Shown here: one piece after another, positions 15,704 through 24,901 of the stretch
How the letters are laid out: each line of letters starts with the position of its first letter
Position numbering within the stretch: the first letter of the stretch is position 1
Origin: Nannocystis pusilla
Lineage (GTDB): Bacteria > Myxococcota_A > Polyangia > Nannocystales > Nannocystaceae
Direction of reading: 5' to 3'
Length of the DNA: 64,000 nt
NCBI RefSeq assembly: GCF_026626665.1
Contig: NZ_JAPNKE010000002.1
Location: 6,549,168-6,613,167 of the forward strand
Notes under the pieces: model-generated
Told to the model about the DNA's origin: nothing
The model's database searches: none
The model's input: only the letters and a program-made list of their open reading frames with translations
Position numbers and translations under genes: made by a program

Positions 15704-15747
15704 GAGCCGGACGCCCCCACCGCGGGGTGCCCGGCTCGCGGCTTTTT
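15704..15747 (+). terminator. Intrinsic terminator of the sigma factor gene
   Basis: GAGCCGG...CCGGCTC stem with an inner CCCCACCGCGGGG stem-loop, then GCGGC and five T residues, 40 bp after the sigma stop. It is the clearest classical rho-independent terminator in the window. Confidence 0.85.
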
Positions 15748-16043
15748 GCTCGGCAAAACCCTCGGTCGGAGAGCCCGCGAGCGGGCCGGCAAGCTGGACC
15801 ATGTCCCTTACGTACGAGTTCGCCGCATGAGCGATTGCGGCGACGGAACCCCGTTGGCGCGCGCCGTTCTTGAGCCCGGCAACGAAGAAATGACGGCGCC
15901 GTCGCCGTCGTCCTGGCCCGCCTGCCCCGCCGTGACATAGCCGAGTCTGCTCGGCCTACTTTCGAGGTTGCCGCTCGTCCATCGGTCGCCCTAAACTGGC
16001 CATTGCCGACTGCGCTCGGCACGCCTCGCGACACGGCAACCTC

Positions 16044-17768
16044 ATGATCGGAAGCACCGCTAGTGAACGCCAGAGCATCCCCAAGGCTCCCACGGGGATC
16101 CACGGCCTCGACGACATCACGGGGGGCGGGCTGCCGCGCGGGCGGCCGACGCTGGTGTGTGGCAGCGCCGGCTGCGGCAAGACGTTGATGGCGATGGAGT
16201 TCCTGGTCCGCGGCGCGACCGAGTTCGGCGAGCCCGGCGTCTTCTTCGCCTTCGAGGAGACCCCCGACGACCTGACCGCCAACGTGCGCTCGCTCGGCTT
16301 CGACCTCGAGGACCTGGCCGCGCGCGACAGGCTGGTGGTCGAGCACATCCATATCGACCGCAGCGAGATCGAGGAGGCCGGCGAGTTCGACCTCGAGGGC
16401 CTGTTCATCCGCCTGGGCCTGGCGATCGACATGGTCGGCGCCAAGCGCGTCGTGCTCGACACGCTCGAGACGTTGTTCGGCGGCTTCGACAACGAGGCGA
16501 TCCTGCGCTCCGAGCTGCGGCGGCTGTTCCGCTGGCTCAAGGACCGGGGCGTCACCGCCGTCATCACCGCCGAGCGCGGCGACGGCACCCTCACCCGCCA
16601 GGGCCTCGAGGAGTACGTGTCGGACTGCGTGATCCAGCTCGACCACCGCATGCTCGACCAGGTGTCGACGCGGCGGCTGCGGATCGTCAAGTACCGCGGC
16701 ACCCATCACGGCACCAACGAGTACCCGTTCCTCATCGACAGCGACGGCTTCTCGGTGCTGCCGCTGAGCTCGCTCAAGCTCGACCACGTCGCCTCGACCG
16801 AGCGCGTGTCGACCGGCATCGAGCGGCTCGACGCCATGCTCGCCGGCGGCGTGTACCGCGGCACCAGCGTGCTGCTGTCGGGCACCGCCGGCACCGGCAA
16901 GTCGAGCATCGCCGCGCACATGGCGGCGGCCTGCTGCGCCCGCGGCGAGCGCTGCCTCTACTATTCGTTCGAGGAGTCGCCGCAGCAGGTGCTGCGCAAC
17001 ATGCGGTCGATCGGCCTCGACCTGGCGCCCTGGTTCGCCAACGGGATGCTCCACTTCGTCTCGACGCGCCCGACCTTCCACGGGCTCGAGATGCACCTGG
17101 CGACGATGTTCAAGCACATCCGCGAGTTCGACCCGCACCTCGTCGTCATCGACCCGATCAGCAATTTTATCGTCGTCGGCACCCCGGGCGAGACCCACGC
17201 CATGCTGCTGCGCCTGGTCGACTTCCTCAAGAGCCGCCAGATCACCGCGGTGTTTCTCAGCCTGATCAGCGGCGGCAAGGCGCTGCTCGAGGCCACCGAG
17301 CAGAACATCTCGTCGCTGATCGATACATGGATCCTCCTGCGCGACGTCGAGCTCGGCGGCGAGCGCAACCGCGGCCTCCACGTCCTGAAGTCGCGCGGCA
17401 CGCCCCACTCCAACCAGGTCCGCGAGTTCCTGCTCACCAGCCACGGCGTCGAGCTGCGCGACGTCTACATCGGCCCCGAGGGCGTTCTGACCGGCTCGAT
17501 GCGCCTGGCCCAGGAGGCCAAGGAGCGCGAGGCCGCCGAGGCGCGCCGCCAGGCCATCGCGCGCAAGCGACGAGAGATCGATCGCAAGCGGCAGACGCTC
17601 GACGCCCAGATCGCCGCGCTGCGGGCCGAGGCCGAGAGCCAGGAGCTCGAGCTCGAGCTCCTGCTGTCCGCGGAGGAGGCCGTCGACCGCCGGCTCACCG
17701 ATGACCGCCTCGGCATGGCCCTCAGCCGCCGCGCCGACGCCCACACCGAACAAGAGGAGACCGCATGA
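16044..17768 (+). CDS. kaiC: KaiC-family double-domain ATPase
   Basis: A 574-residue protein with two RecA-like KaiC domains. Domain I (about 15-250) has Walker A GSAGCGKT at 40-47 and the catalytic Glu pair in FAFEETPDD. Domain II (about 255-490) has Walker A GTAGTGKS at 280-287, the Glu pair in [10 protein letters not shown] and VVIDPISN. The cyanobacterial CII autophosphorylation pair (IST, S431/T432) corresponds to Ser423-Ser424 in [12 protein letters not shown], so dual phosphorylation is plausible. A charged coiled coil of about 80 residues ends the protein ([15 protein letters not shown]...), longer than the cyanobacterial tail. There is no kaiA nearby. kaiB overlaps its stop by ATGA, so translation is coupled. 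The role is probably an ATP-driven timing or stress hub feeding the neighbouring kinases; true circadian function is not shown by sequence. Confidence 0.93.
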   Translation: MIGSTASERQSIPKAPTGIHGLDDITGGGLPRGRPTLVCGSAGCGKTLMAMEFLVRGATEFGEPGVFFAFEETPDDLTANVRSLGFDLEDLAARDRLVVEHIHIDRSEIEEAGEFDLEGLFIRLGLAIDMVGAKRVVLDTLETLFGGFDNEAILRSELRRLFRWLKDRGVTAVITAERGDGTLTRQGLEEYVSDCVIQLDHRMLDQVSTRRLRIVKYRGTHHGTNEYPFLIDSDGFSVLPLSSLKLDHVASTERVSTGIERLDAMLAGGVYRGTSVLLSGTAGTGKSSIAAHMAAACCARGERCLYYSFEESPQQVLRNMRSIGLDLAPWFANGMLHFVSTRPTFHGLEMHLATMFKHIREFDPHLVVIDPISNFIVVGTPGETHAMLLRLVDFLKSRQITAVFLSLISGGKALLEATEQNISSLIDTWILLRDVELGGERNRGLHVLKSRGTPHSNQVREFLLTSHGVELRDVYIGPEGVLTGSMRLAQEAKEREAAEARRQAIARKRREIDRKRQTLDAQIAALRAEAESQELELELLLSAEEAVDRRLTDDRLGMALSRRADAHTEQEETA

Positions 17769-18088
17769 ACAGCGAGCACGAGGTACCCGCGGGGTCCCCC
17801 GACCCTGATGTGTGGGAGCTGCGGCTGTACGTGGCCGGTCAGACCCCCAAGTCGATGCAAGCGCTGCAGAACCTCCAGAAGATCTGCGAGGAGCACCTGG
17901 CCGGCCGCTACCGGATCGAGGTCATCGACTTGCACAAACACCCGAAGCTGGCCAAGCAAGACGAGATCGTCGCCATCCCGACGCTCGTCCGCAAGCTGCC
18001 CGACCCGATCCGCCGCGTCATCGGCGACCTGTCGAACATCGAGAAAGCGCTGATCGGCCTGCAGCTGGTGCCTGCTTCCACGCCATGA
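17765..18088 (+). CDS. kaiB: KaiB
   Basis: A 107-residue thioredoxin-like KaiB, starting inside the kaiC stop codon (ATGA). Diagnostic motifs are all present: [54 protein letters not shown] and IGLQL. In cyanobacteria KaiB switches fold, binds KaiC and competes with the SasA kinase. Here the next gene on the strand, 136 bp on, is a PAS-PAS hybrid kinase, a likely functional partner. An N-terminal extension of about 15 acidic/polar residues precedes the core. Assignment is secure from the motif density. Confidence 0.95.
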   Translation: MNSEHEVPAGSPDPDVWELRLYVAGQTPKSMQALQNLQKICEEHLAGRYRIEVIDLHKHPKLAKQDEIVAIPTLVRKLPDPIRRVIGDLSNIEKALIGLQLVPASTP

Positions 18089-18224
18089 CCGACCGCCCCA
18101 CCGCCCCAGCCGCTCGCGCCTGTCCCTCCGACCAGGCACGCCGCGCCCGCCCCGCCGCGGGCACGAACACCTGTCTCTTCGGCCAGCTCCTCCGTCTCCG
18201 CCGGCCGGTCGCGGGGGTGACGCC

Positions 18225-20267
18225 GTGAGCGACGCCCTCGCCGCCGCCCAGCGCGAGCTCGAGGAGCTGCGCCTCCGCCTCGCCGAGGCCCAGGAGACCA
18301 TCCGCGCGATCCAGGGCGGCGAGATCGACGCGCTCGTGATCAGCGACGCCGAGGACAGCGAGCCGCCGCGCGTGTTCACGCTCGACGCCGCCGACAAGCC
18401 CTACCGGCTGCTCGTCGATCAGATGCACCACGCCTCCGCCGCGCTGACGATCGACGGCGTCGTGCTCGCCTGCAACACGCAGTTCGAGCGCCTCTTGCGC
18501 CGCGAGCGGCAGGCGATCCTCGGCCAGCCGCTGCAGCAGCACATCGACCCGCCGGGCCTGCCGGTGTTCGAGGCGCTGCTGCGCGACGGTCTGGCCGCGC
18601 TGGCCGAGAGCGAAGTGATGCTGCGGCGGGCCGACGGCGAGCGCCTGCCGATCGTCCTCGGCGTGCGGGCCCTGCACGAGGGCGTCGCCGGCGTGTGTCT
18701 CCTCGTCGTCGACCTCAGCGAGCAGAAGCGGCGCGAGCGGCTGATCGCCGACGAGGCGACCGCGCGGGCGATCCTCGAGCAGGTCGCCGACGCGGTGGTC
18801 GTGTGCGACAACGAGGGCACCGTGCTGCGCGCGAGCCGGGCGGCGCACGACCTGTGCGGCACCAACCCGTTGTTCCAGCGGTTCGAGCGGGTGTTCGCGC
18901 TGGCGCGCCACGACGCTCCGGGTACGCGCGTCGACCTCGACGCGGTGTGGCGCGGCGAGCCGCTGCGCGGCCTCGAGGTCAGCTTCGACCGGCCCGGGGG
19001 CAAGCGAGCCGAGCTGATGCTGGGCGCCGGTCCGCTGGTGGTCGCCGGCGGCGAGCGGCTCGGGGTGGTGATCACGCTGACCGACATCACCTCTTTGCGC
19101 GAGGCCGAGGACGAGCTGCGGCGGCGCGCGAGCGAGCTCCAGGCCGTCGACCGCCGCAAGGACGAGTTCCTGGCGATGCTGGCCCACGAGCTGCGCAACC
19201 CGCTGTCGCCGATCCAGTCGTCGCTCGAGATCATGAACCTGCAGGCGCTCGACGACCCGCTGGCCAATCAATGCCGCGACGTCATCGAGCGCCAGGTCCA
19301 GCAGCTCACGCGGCTCGTCGACGACCTGCTCGAGGTGTCGCGCATCAACACCGGCAAGATCCAGCTGCAGATGGCGCGCATCGACCTCGGCGCCGCGGTG
19401 CTGCGCGGCATCGAGACCAGCCGCCCGGCGGTCGACGCCAAGCGCCACCGGCTCCAATTCGCCTGTCCGCCCGAGCCGGTGTGGGTGCGCGCCGACTCCA
19501 CCCGGATCGCCCAGGTCATCGGCAACCTCGTCAACAACGCCGCCAAGTACACCGAGATCGGCGGCGACATCGGCGTGCGCCTCGAGTGCGAGGGCGGTCG
19601 CGCCGTCGTGCGCGTGCGCGACAGCGGGATCGGCATCCCGCAGGAGATGCTGGCCGAGGTGTTCGACCTGTTCACGCAGGTCCACCGCTCGCTCGACCGC
19701 TCGCAGGGCGGCCTCGGCATCGGCCTCGCGCTGGTCAAGCGGCTGGTCACCATCCACGGCGGCCAGGTCGAGGCGCACAGCGACGGCCCCGGGCTCGGCA
19801 GCGAGTTCGTGGTCCGCCTGCCGCTGTGGGACGGCGAGCGCGTCGGGCCCGAGGCGCCGCGCGTCGACAAGGCCGCGGCCGCGGGGCCGAGCCTGCGCGT
19901 GCTCGTCATCGACGACAACCGCGACGCCGCCGAGCTTCTGGCCGCTTTGCTCGGCATGCTCGGTCACAAGGTCCAGACCGCCGCCGACGGCCCGAGCGGG
20001 ATCGCCACCGCGCTCGCCTTCGTGCCGCAGCTGGTGCTGTGCGACATCGGCCTGCCGCTGCTCGACGGCTACGGCGTGGTCGCCGACCTGCGCGCCCGGC
20101 CGGAGTTCGCCGAGACCCGCTTCATCGCCCTCACCGGCTACGGCCGCACCGAGGACCGCCAGCGCTCGCAAGCCAGCGGCTTCCACGCCCACCTGATCAA
20201 GCCGGTCGGCCTCGCCAAGCTCAAGACGCTGCTGCGCCCGCCCCAGGCCGGCGAATTCGAGACCTGA
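18225..20267 (+). CDS. PAS-PAS hybrid histidine kinase linked to kaiBC
   Basis: GTG 18225 follows GGGGGTGA. The 680-residue soluble protein has an N-terminal coiled coil (LEELRLRLAEAQETIRAIQGGEIDALV, a start typical of hybrid kinases); two PAS-like domains (about 55-180 and 185-300); HisKA with His321 (MLAHELRNPLSP); HATPase (GNLVNNAAKYT, DSGIGIP, GGLGIGLALVKRL); and a C-terminal receiver (VIDDNRDAAELL, LCDIGLPLLDG, HLIKPVG). It is unbroken and follows kaiB in the same direction, so it is the best candidate for the KaiC/KaiB-responsive kinase. A 42-bp repeat array follows its stop. Confidence 0.9.
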   Translation: MSDALAAAQRELEELRLRLAEAQETIRAIQGGEIDALVISDAEDSEPPRVFTLDAADKPYRLLVDQMHHASAALTIDGVVLACNTQFERLLRRERQAILGQPLQQHIDPPGLPVFEALLRDGLAALAESEVMLRRADGERLPIVLGVRALHEGVAGVCLLVVDLSEQKRRERLIADEATARAILEQVADAVVVCDNEGTVLRASRAAHDLCGTNPLFQRFERVFALARHDAPGTRVDLDAVWRGEPLRGLEVSFDRPGGKRAELMLGAGPLVVAGGERLGVVITLTDITSLREAEDELRRRASELQAVDRRKDEFLAMLAHELRNPLSPIQSSLEIMNLQALDDPLANQCRDVIERQVQQLTRLVDDLLEVSRINTGKIQLQMARIDLGAAVLRGIETSRPAVDAKRHRLQFACPPEPVWVRADSTRIAQVIGNLVNNAAKYTEIGGDIGVRLECEGGRAVVRVRDSGIGIPQEMLAEVFDLFTQVHRSLDRSQGGLGIGLALVKRLVTIHGGQVEAHSDGPGLGSEFVVRLPLWDGERVGPEAPRVDKAAAAGPSLRVLVIDDNRDAAELLAALLGMLGHKVQTAADGPSGIATALAFVPQLVLCDIGLPLLDGYGVVADLRARPEFAETRFIALTGYGRTEDRQRSQASGFHAHLIKPVGLAKLKTLLRPPQAGEFET

Positions 20268-20270
20268 CCG

Positions 20271-20568
20271 TTCGGACAGCCGAGCCCGCCGAGCCACGGC
20301 GAGACCCGCCCTCTCGAACAGCCGGGCGGCCTCGGCCGCGGCCAGGCCTGCGCGTTCGGACAGCCGAGCGCCCTCGCCCACGGTCAGACATGACCTCTCG
20401 GACAGCCGAGCCCGCCTCGCCCGCTCGACATGACCCTTCGGACAGGTCGAGCGGCCTCGCCCGCGGCCAGGCCTGCGCGTTCGGACAGCCGAGCGCCCTC
20501 GCCCGCGGTCTGACCTGCCCCTTCGGACAGCCGAGCGCCGAGCCCGCGAGGCCTGCCCCTTCGGACAG
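20271..20568. repeat. Eight-unit array of about 42-bp repeats with CCTTCGGACAG core
   Basis: The core TTCGGACAG (twice TCTCGGACAG-like) recurs at 20271, 20312, 20355, 20396, 20437, 20480, 20522 and 20560, spacing 38-43 bp. Between cores a GC-rich half reads roughly CCGAGCGCCCTCGCCCGCGG. Each core can pair as CCTGnCC-CTTC-GGACAGG. The array fills the gap between two convergent kinase genes. The between-core sequence is conserved, so this is not CRISPR. It is the densest occurrence of the hairpin family found throughout the window. Confidence 0.82.
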
Positions 20569-20579
20569 GTCGAGCGACC

Positions 20580-21575
20580 TCAACCGCCCGGCGAGGCCGC
20601 GACGGGCAGGCCGATGGCGAGGGTCATGCCGCCGCCGGACGGCGACGGCTCGTGCCACAGCCGGCCCCCGTGGGCTTCGACGATGCTGCGGGCCACGAAC
20701 AGCTCGGTCGTGGTCCGGCGGCGGGCCAGGGACGGTCGGCCGAGGTCGGCGATCACGTCGCTCATCCGCAGCACGACCTCGCCGCCGGTCACCTCGCCGC
20801 GCAGCGTCACCGCCCGGTCCCCGCCGGCGGCCCGCAGCGCCGACTGCAGCGCGCTCCCCATGGCCCGGACCAGGCGCTCGTGGTCGCCCAGCACCGACGC
20901 CCCGCCCAGCTGCAGCGATTGCTCGATCCGGACCTTTCGCGCCGACGCCGACGACGCCCGGCCCACCGCCTCCGTCACCAGCGCCACCACGTCGAGCGGC
21001 GTCCGCTCGAGCAGCTCCGGGCTCCCGCGCAGGTCCGCCACCTCGTGCAGCCCGCGCGTCACGTCCTGCAGGCGTTGCGACGCGCTCTGCAGCATCTCGC
21101 TCACCATCTCCTGCTCCGGCGAGCCGCCGCCGAGCCCGGTGAGGTAATCGCGGCACAGGCAGATGTTCATCAGCGGGTTGCTGATGTCGTGGGCCACCAT
21201 CTCCAGCAGCTGCGCCTCGCGCTCGCGCAGCAGCGTCGCCGTGGCGGCCGCGTACTGGTAGTCGAGCAGCTCGTGCAGCGCCTCGCCGACCGCGCCCTCG
21301 CGGTCGGCCGGGTCGAGGTGGCCCGCGACGGCCCGGCGCAGCGCCGCGAACTCGCGGGCGAGCGCCTCGGGGCCGGCGTCCTCGCGCGCCCGGCCGGCTC
21401 CGTGCCCGCTGGCGGCGTCGGCCGGGGCCGCCTCGTCGGTCGCTTCCAGCAGCTCGGCCAGCTCTTCCACCAGCAGCTCGGCGCCGTCGAACAGCTCGAC
21501 GAACGCGGGCAGGCGCTCGCGCAGGCGACGCGCGGCGTGGGCTCGAGACGAAGGGGGAGACTGCCGGTCCGGCAT
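20580..21575 (-). CDS. Small soluble histidine kinase
   Basis: A 331-residue protein from ATG 21575 (MPDRQSPPSSRAH). The N-terminal half (about 15-140) is helical with no recognised sensor domain (LPAFVELFDGAELLVEELAELLEAT...). HisKA follows with the phospho-acceptor in LEMVAHDISNPLMNI. The ATP-binding domain is weak: the N box (MGSALQSALRAAGGDRAVTL) lacks the usual NAxKxT, and the G1 region reads RMSDVIADLGRP. The last part, FVARSIVEAHGGRLWHEPSPSGGGMTLAIGLP, is typical. ATPase activity may therefore be reduced. It is convergent with the KaiB-linked kinase across the repeat array. Confidence 0.75.
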   Translation of the reverse strand: MPDRQSPPSSRAHAARRLRERLPAFVELFDGAELLVEELAELLEATDEAAPADAASGHGAGRAREDAGPEALAREFAALRRAVAGHLDPADREGAVGEALHELLDYQYAAATATLLREREAQLLEMVAHDISNPLMNICLCRDYLTGLGGGSPEQEMVSEMLQSASQRLQDVTRGLHEVADLRGSPELLERTPLDVVALVTEAVGRASSASARKVRIEQSLQLGGASVLGDHERLVRAMGSALQSALRAAGGDRAVTLRGEVTGGEVVLRMSDVIADLGRPSLARRRTTTELFVARSIVEAHGGRLWHEPSPSGGGMTLAIGLPVAASPGG

Positions 21576-21928
21576 CGTCGGCCGCGCAATATGGCACAGA
21601 CGCGACTGGCGCGTGAAGCTCCGCGCCGCCGTCCGCGCCGCGCACAGGCCGTCAATTCGCCCGCCCCGACGCGTCTGTGCGGGTGATTTTCGCGCGATCG
21701 TCGAGTTCGTCGCCGACTCACGTCGCGACGCGATCGTCTTCGACTGCGCCGATCCGCGAGAGCCCCACCTCCACGCCGCGCCGATCGCCCGCCTCGTCGT
21801 CTTCATCCGAGCATCGTCGTCATCCGCTGCCAACGCGCCGCGTTCGTCGCACATGTCCCAAAAGCCAGGCACTCCGACGTCCTCGGAGTGACCCCTGTCG
21901 CGGCGAAAACACGCCGAGGCCGGAGGGA
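21576..21928. other. Intergenic, no gene seen
   Basis: About 350 bp between two minus-strand genes. No open frame with a family signature, no long hairpin, only an isolated ACATGTCCC near 21851. It presumably holds the promoter of the small kinase. Confidence 0.4.
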
Positions 21929-22546
21929 TCACCCGGCCGTCTCGCTGCAAACCGGCGGCGGCGCGTCGAGCTCGAGCGGCACGCCCAGCCGCGCCGCCAG
22001 CAGCGCGGCCGCGCCTCGTGCGGCCGCCTCGCGTGTCGGCTCGCCGCCCGGGTCCAGCTCCAGCGACCCGAGCTCGAGCGTCCGCGCGAACGTCCGCACC
22101 TCCAGCACGAGTGAGCGGACATCGCCGTGCCTCGTCATCTTCTCGGTGGTGCGCGCGACGATCGCCACCGGACCCAGCACCGGCTCGCTGATCACGCGCA
22201 CCGCCCCGCGATAGACCAGCTCGAGCTCGCCGCGGACGACCACGATCCGTCGCGGCCCCTCGACGAGGAACAAGAACAGCACCACCCGCAGGATGATGTA
22301 CAGGGTGACGCCATACGAGAGTCCCTGCAGCACCACGCCCAGCGAGTCGGCCCGCGTCAGCACCACGTACGCGATCAGCACTTCCAGACCGACCAGCAGC
22401 AGCACGGCCGAATAGAGGCCGACGCGCAGCGCCCACTCCGAGCGGCTCCGGCCGCGCGACAGCACCAGCCGCGTCCCGTCGTCGACCGCGACGACGAAGG
22501 GCCGAAACGGATCGCCTGCGGTCGCCTCGCTCAAGACCTCCACCAT
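21929..22546 (-). CDS. Two-TM membrane protein of unknown function
   Basis: A 205-residue protein from ATG 22546 (MVEVLSEATAGDPF). Two hydrophobic segments are clear, around residues 38-63 (VGLYSAVLLLVGLEVLIAYVVL) and 72-98 (LSYGVTLYIILRVVLFLFLV). A basic/hydrophobic cytoplasmic C-terminal domain (about 100-205) includes RRIVVVRGELELVYRG and a Leu/Glu-rich stretch. The pattern resembles small bacterial PH-like membrane proteins, but I could not assign a family. It sits between kinases of the signalling island, so a role as sensor or adaptor is conceivable but unproven. Confidence 0.6.
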   Translation of the reverse strand: MVEVLSEATAGDPFRPFVVAVDDGTRLVLSRGRSRSEWALRVGLYSAVLLLVGLEVLIAYVVLTRADSLGVVLQGLSYGVTLYIILRVVLFLFLVEGPRRIVVVRGELELVYRGAVRVISEPVLGPVAIVARTTEKMTRHGDVRSLVLEVRTFARTLELGSLELDPGGEPTREAAARGAAALLAARLGVPLELDAPPPVCSETAG

Positions 22547-23141
22547 ACCGCAGCCGAGCCCGCCGCAGCCGCGCGCAGACTCGCGCGCTCGTGCAGGTAC
22601 CCACCACCGACGTCGTCGGCCACGCGTGCCGGCGCCCGCACGTCGGGCTCGCCGTCGTCGTGACGCTCGGCCCCGGCTGCGGGTCCGGCCGTAATCGTCT
22701 CGCCCGAGGTTGCAGGTACACCGGCCCCTCGCGCGATCGACCCCACGCACCTGGGCCCGCTGCGCGTGCGCTTGCGATCGTCGTGAGGGCGCGGCGATTG
22801 TGACAGCGGCCCCCGCATGTCCCTTCGGACACCTGGGCAAGCCTCGCCGACGTCCCCGTCGGAGCGCCGCGCTCCGGCCGCACGAGCTCGTTCGGCGCGG
22901 GAGCGGGTGCTCGGCCGGCGCTGCGTCCGCCCCGGCGCGCGCGCGGCATCAACGCCCGACGGCATGACCGGACTCAGCCACAGCGACGCGACGCGACCTC
23001 GCGACGCACATCGCACCGCAGCACCCGAAGCGTGGTTCGTCCACCGTTCACCGCGAGGGCTCGCGCGTGTGGGCGACGAACTCACGACGGCAGTCGACGA
23101 CGTTGCGAGCCGACGCCGGACCTACGACACTGACGATCAGC
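22547..23141. other. Intergenic region with one perfect hairpin
   Basis: About 595 bp between divergent genes. It contains TGTCC-CTTC-GGACA (22818-22831), a member of the same hairpin family as the 42-bp array. No gene-like frame with recognisable content was found. Confidence 0.45.
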
Positions 23142-24688
23142 ATGCACGATCCCAGCAGTATGGATCAGCTCGAGCAGCTGGAGGCATCGCGCGCCCGTCT
23201 GGCCGCGATCGTCGACAACTCGCACGACGCCATCGTCAGCAAGACGCTCGACGGCATGATCACCTCGTGGAACTCGGCGGCCGAGCGGATCTTCGGATAC
23301 ACGGCCGCGGAGGCGATCGGCCAGCCGGTGACCCTCATCATCCCCGAGGACCGGATCGAAGAGGAGAAGATGGTGCTGTCCAAGCTCCGGGCCGGCCAGC
23401 TCGTCGAGCACTTCGAGACGGTGCGGCGGCGCAAGGACGGCCAGCTCGTCGCCATCTCGCTGACCATCTCGCCGATCAAGGACCGCACCGGCCGCATCAT
23501 CGGCGCCTCGAAGATCGCCCGCGACATCACCGAGAACGCCCGCGCCGAGCGCGAGCGGGCCCAGCTCTTCCTCGACCTCCAGCGCGCCAACCAGGCCAAG
23601 GACGAATTCCTGGCCATGCTCGGCCACGAGCTGCGAAACCCGCTCAACGTCATCACCATGGCGCTCGACGTGCTCCAGCAGGAGCCGTCCGAGTCGGCGC
23701 GGGCGCGGGCCATCATCGCCCAGCAGGCCACGCACCTGAAGCACCTGGTCGACGACCTGCTCGAGGTCGGCCGCGTCGTGGCCGGCAAGATCCGCCTCGA
23801 CCTCCAGACCGTCGACCTCGGCGAGCTCGCGCGCGAACACGTCGCCTCGCTGCGCAGCGCCGGCAAGTTCCTCCTTCACGGAGTCACCTGCGAGACCCGG
23901 CCCGCCCTGGTCCGGGCCGACCCGCAGCGGCTGCGGCAGATCCTCGACAACCTGATCGGCAACGCCCTCAAGTTCACCCCGACCGACGGCACGATCGCCG
24001 TCCACGTCGACGCCTCCGACGACATCGTCGCCCTCGAGGTCACCGACAGCGGCATCGGCATGAGCCCCGAGCTGCTGCGCAACGCCTTCGACCTGTTCGT
24101 CCAGGGCCACCGCGACGCCCACCGCGCCGAGGGCGGCCTCGGCCTCGGCCTCACCCTCGTGCGCCAGCTGGTCGAGCTCCACCACGGCTCGGTCGAGGCC
24201 TTCAGCCAGGGCGAGCACCAGGGCAGCCGCCTGCTGGTCCGCCTGCCGCGCTACACCGCCGGCCCGACCGCGCGCCCGGCCCCGAAGCTCGCGCGCACCA
24301 AGGTGCCGCCGCAGCGGATCGTCGTCGTCGAGGACAACAAGGACGGGCGCGAGATGCTGCGCAAGCTGCTGGAGCTGTCGGGCCACGAGGTGGAGGAGGC
24401 GGCCGACGGTCCGTCGGGGGTCGAGCGGATCTTGCATTCGCCCCGCGCATCGCGCTGATCGACATCGGCCTGCCGGGCTTCGACGGTCATGAAGTGGCGC
24501 GGCGGGTCCGCGCGCGCCAGTCGAGCGAGCGACCGCCGATCCTCGTCGCGCTCACCGGCTACGGGCTGGAGGCCGATCGCGAGGCCACCTACGCCGCCGG
24601 CTTCGACCACCACCTCACCAAGCCGGTCGGCCTCAAGGACCTGGCGAAGGTGTTCCACGCCCACGCCCACGACCTCGGCAGCGGATGA
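23142..24688 (+). CDS. PAS hybrid histidine kinase with C-terminal receiver (one frameshift)
   Basis: Start at ATG 23142 (MHDPSSMDQLEQLEASRARL), with ATG 23160 as alternative. A PAS domain (about 20-140: IVDNSHDAIVSKTLDGMITSWN, AAERIFGYTAAEAIGQP, IGASKIARDIT) is followed by HisKA with His162 (MLGHELRNPLNVI), HATPase (DNLIGNALKFTPTDG, DSGIGMS, GGLGLGLTLVRQL) and a receiver (VVEDNKDGREML ... LIDIGLPGFDG ... HLTKPVG). The frame breaks near 24430; adding one G after GAG gives VEADLAFAPRIALID, matching the receivers of its neighbours, so I treat it as one protein of about 515 residues. The PAS motif (N/W/G pattern) resembles energy- or ligand-sensing PAS domains; the ligand is unknown. Confidence 0.87.
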
Positions 24689-24901
24689 GCCCCGGCCGCG
24701 TCGGGCCGCCGCTCGCACGCGCCGGACTTTGGCCTCGAGCTCCGACGAACGCTCGCGGGCGCATGCCTCCCCGTGTCGCCGCCACTCGGCGGGCCTGCGA
24801 GGATCGCCGCCGCTTCACCCGTGATGCGTGGCGATGTCGCCGCCGGACCGCCCGCGAGGCTTTCCAACCTCGCCGCTCGCCAGCGTGAGCGAGGCGGCCA
24901 C

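Noticed and set aside
15657-17753. Long open frames antisense to kaiC
   Set aside because: GC-rich shadow frames without family motifs; kaiC on the plus strand has all hallmark residues.
20271-20568. CRISPR array
   Set aside because: Units are evenly spaced, but the in-between sequences are conserved rather than unique, the repeat is short, and no cas genes are present.
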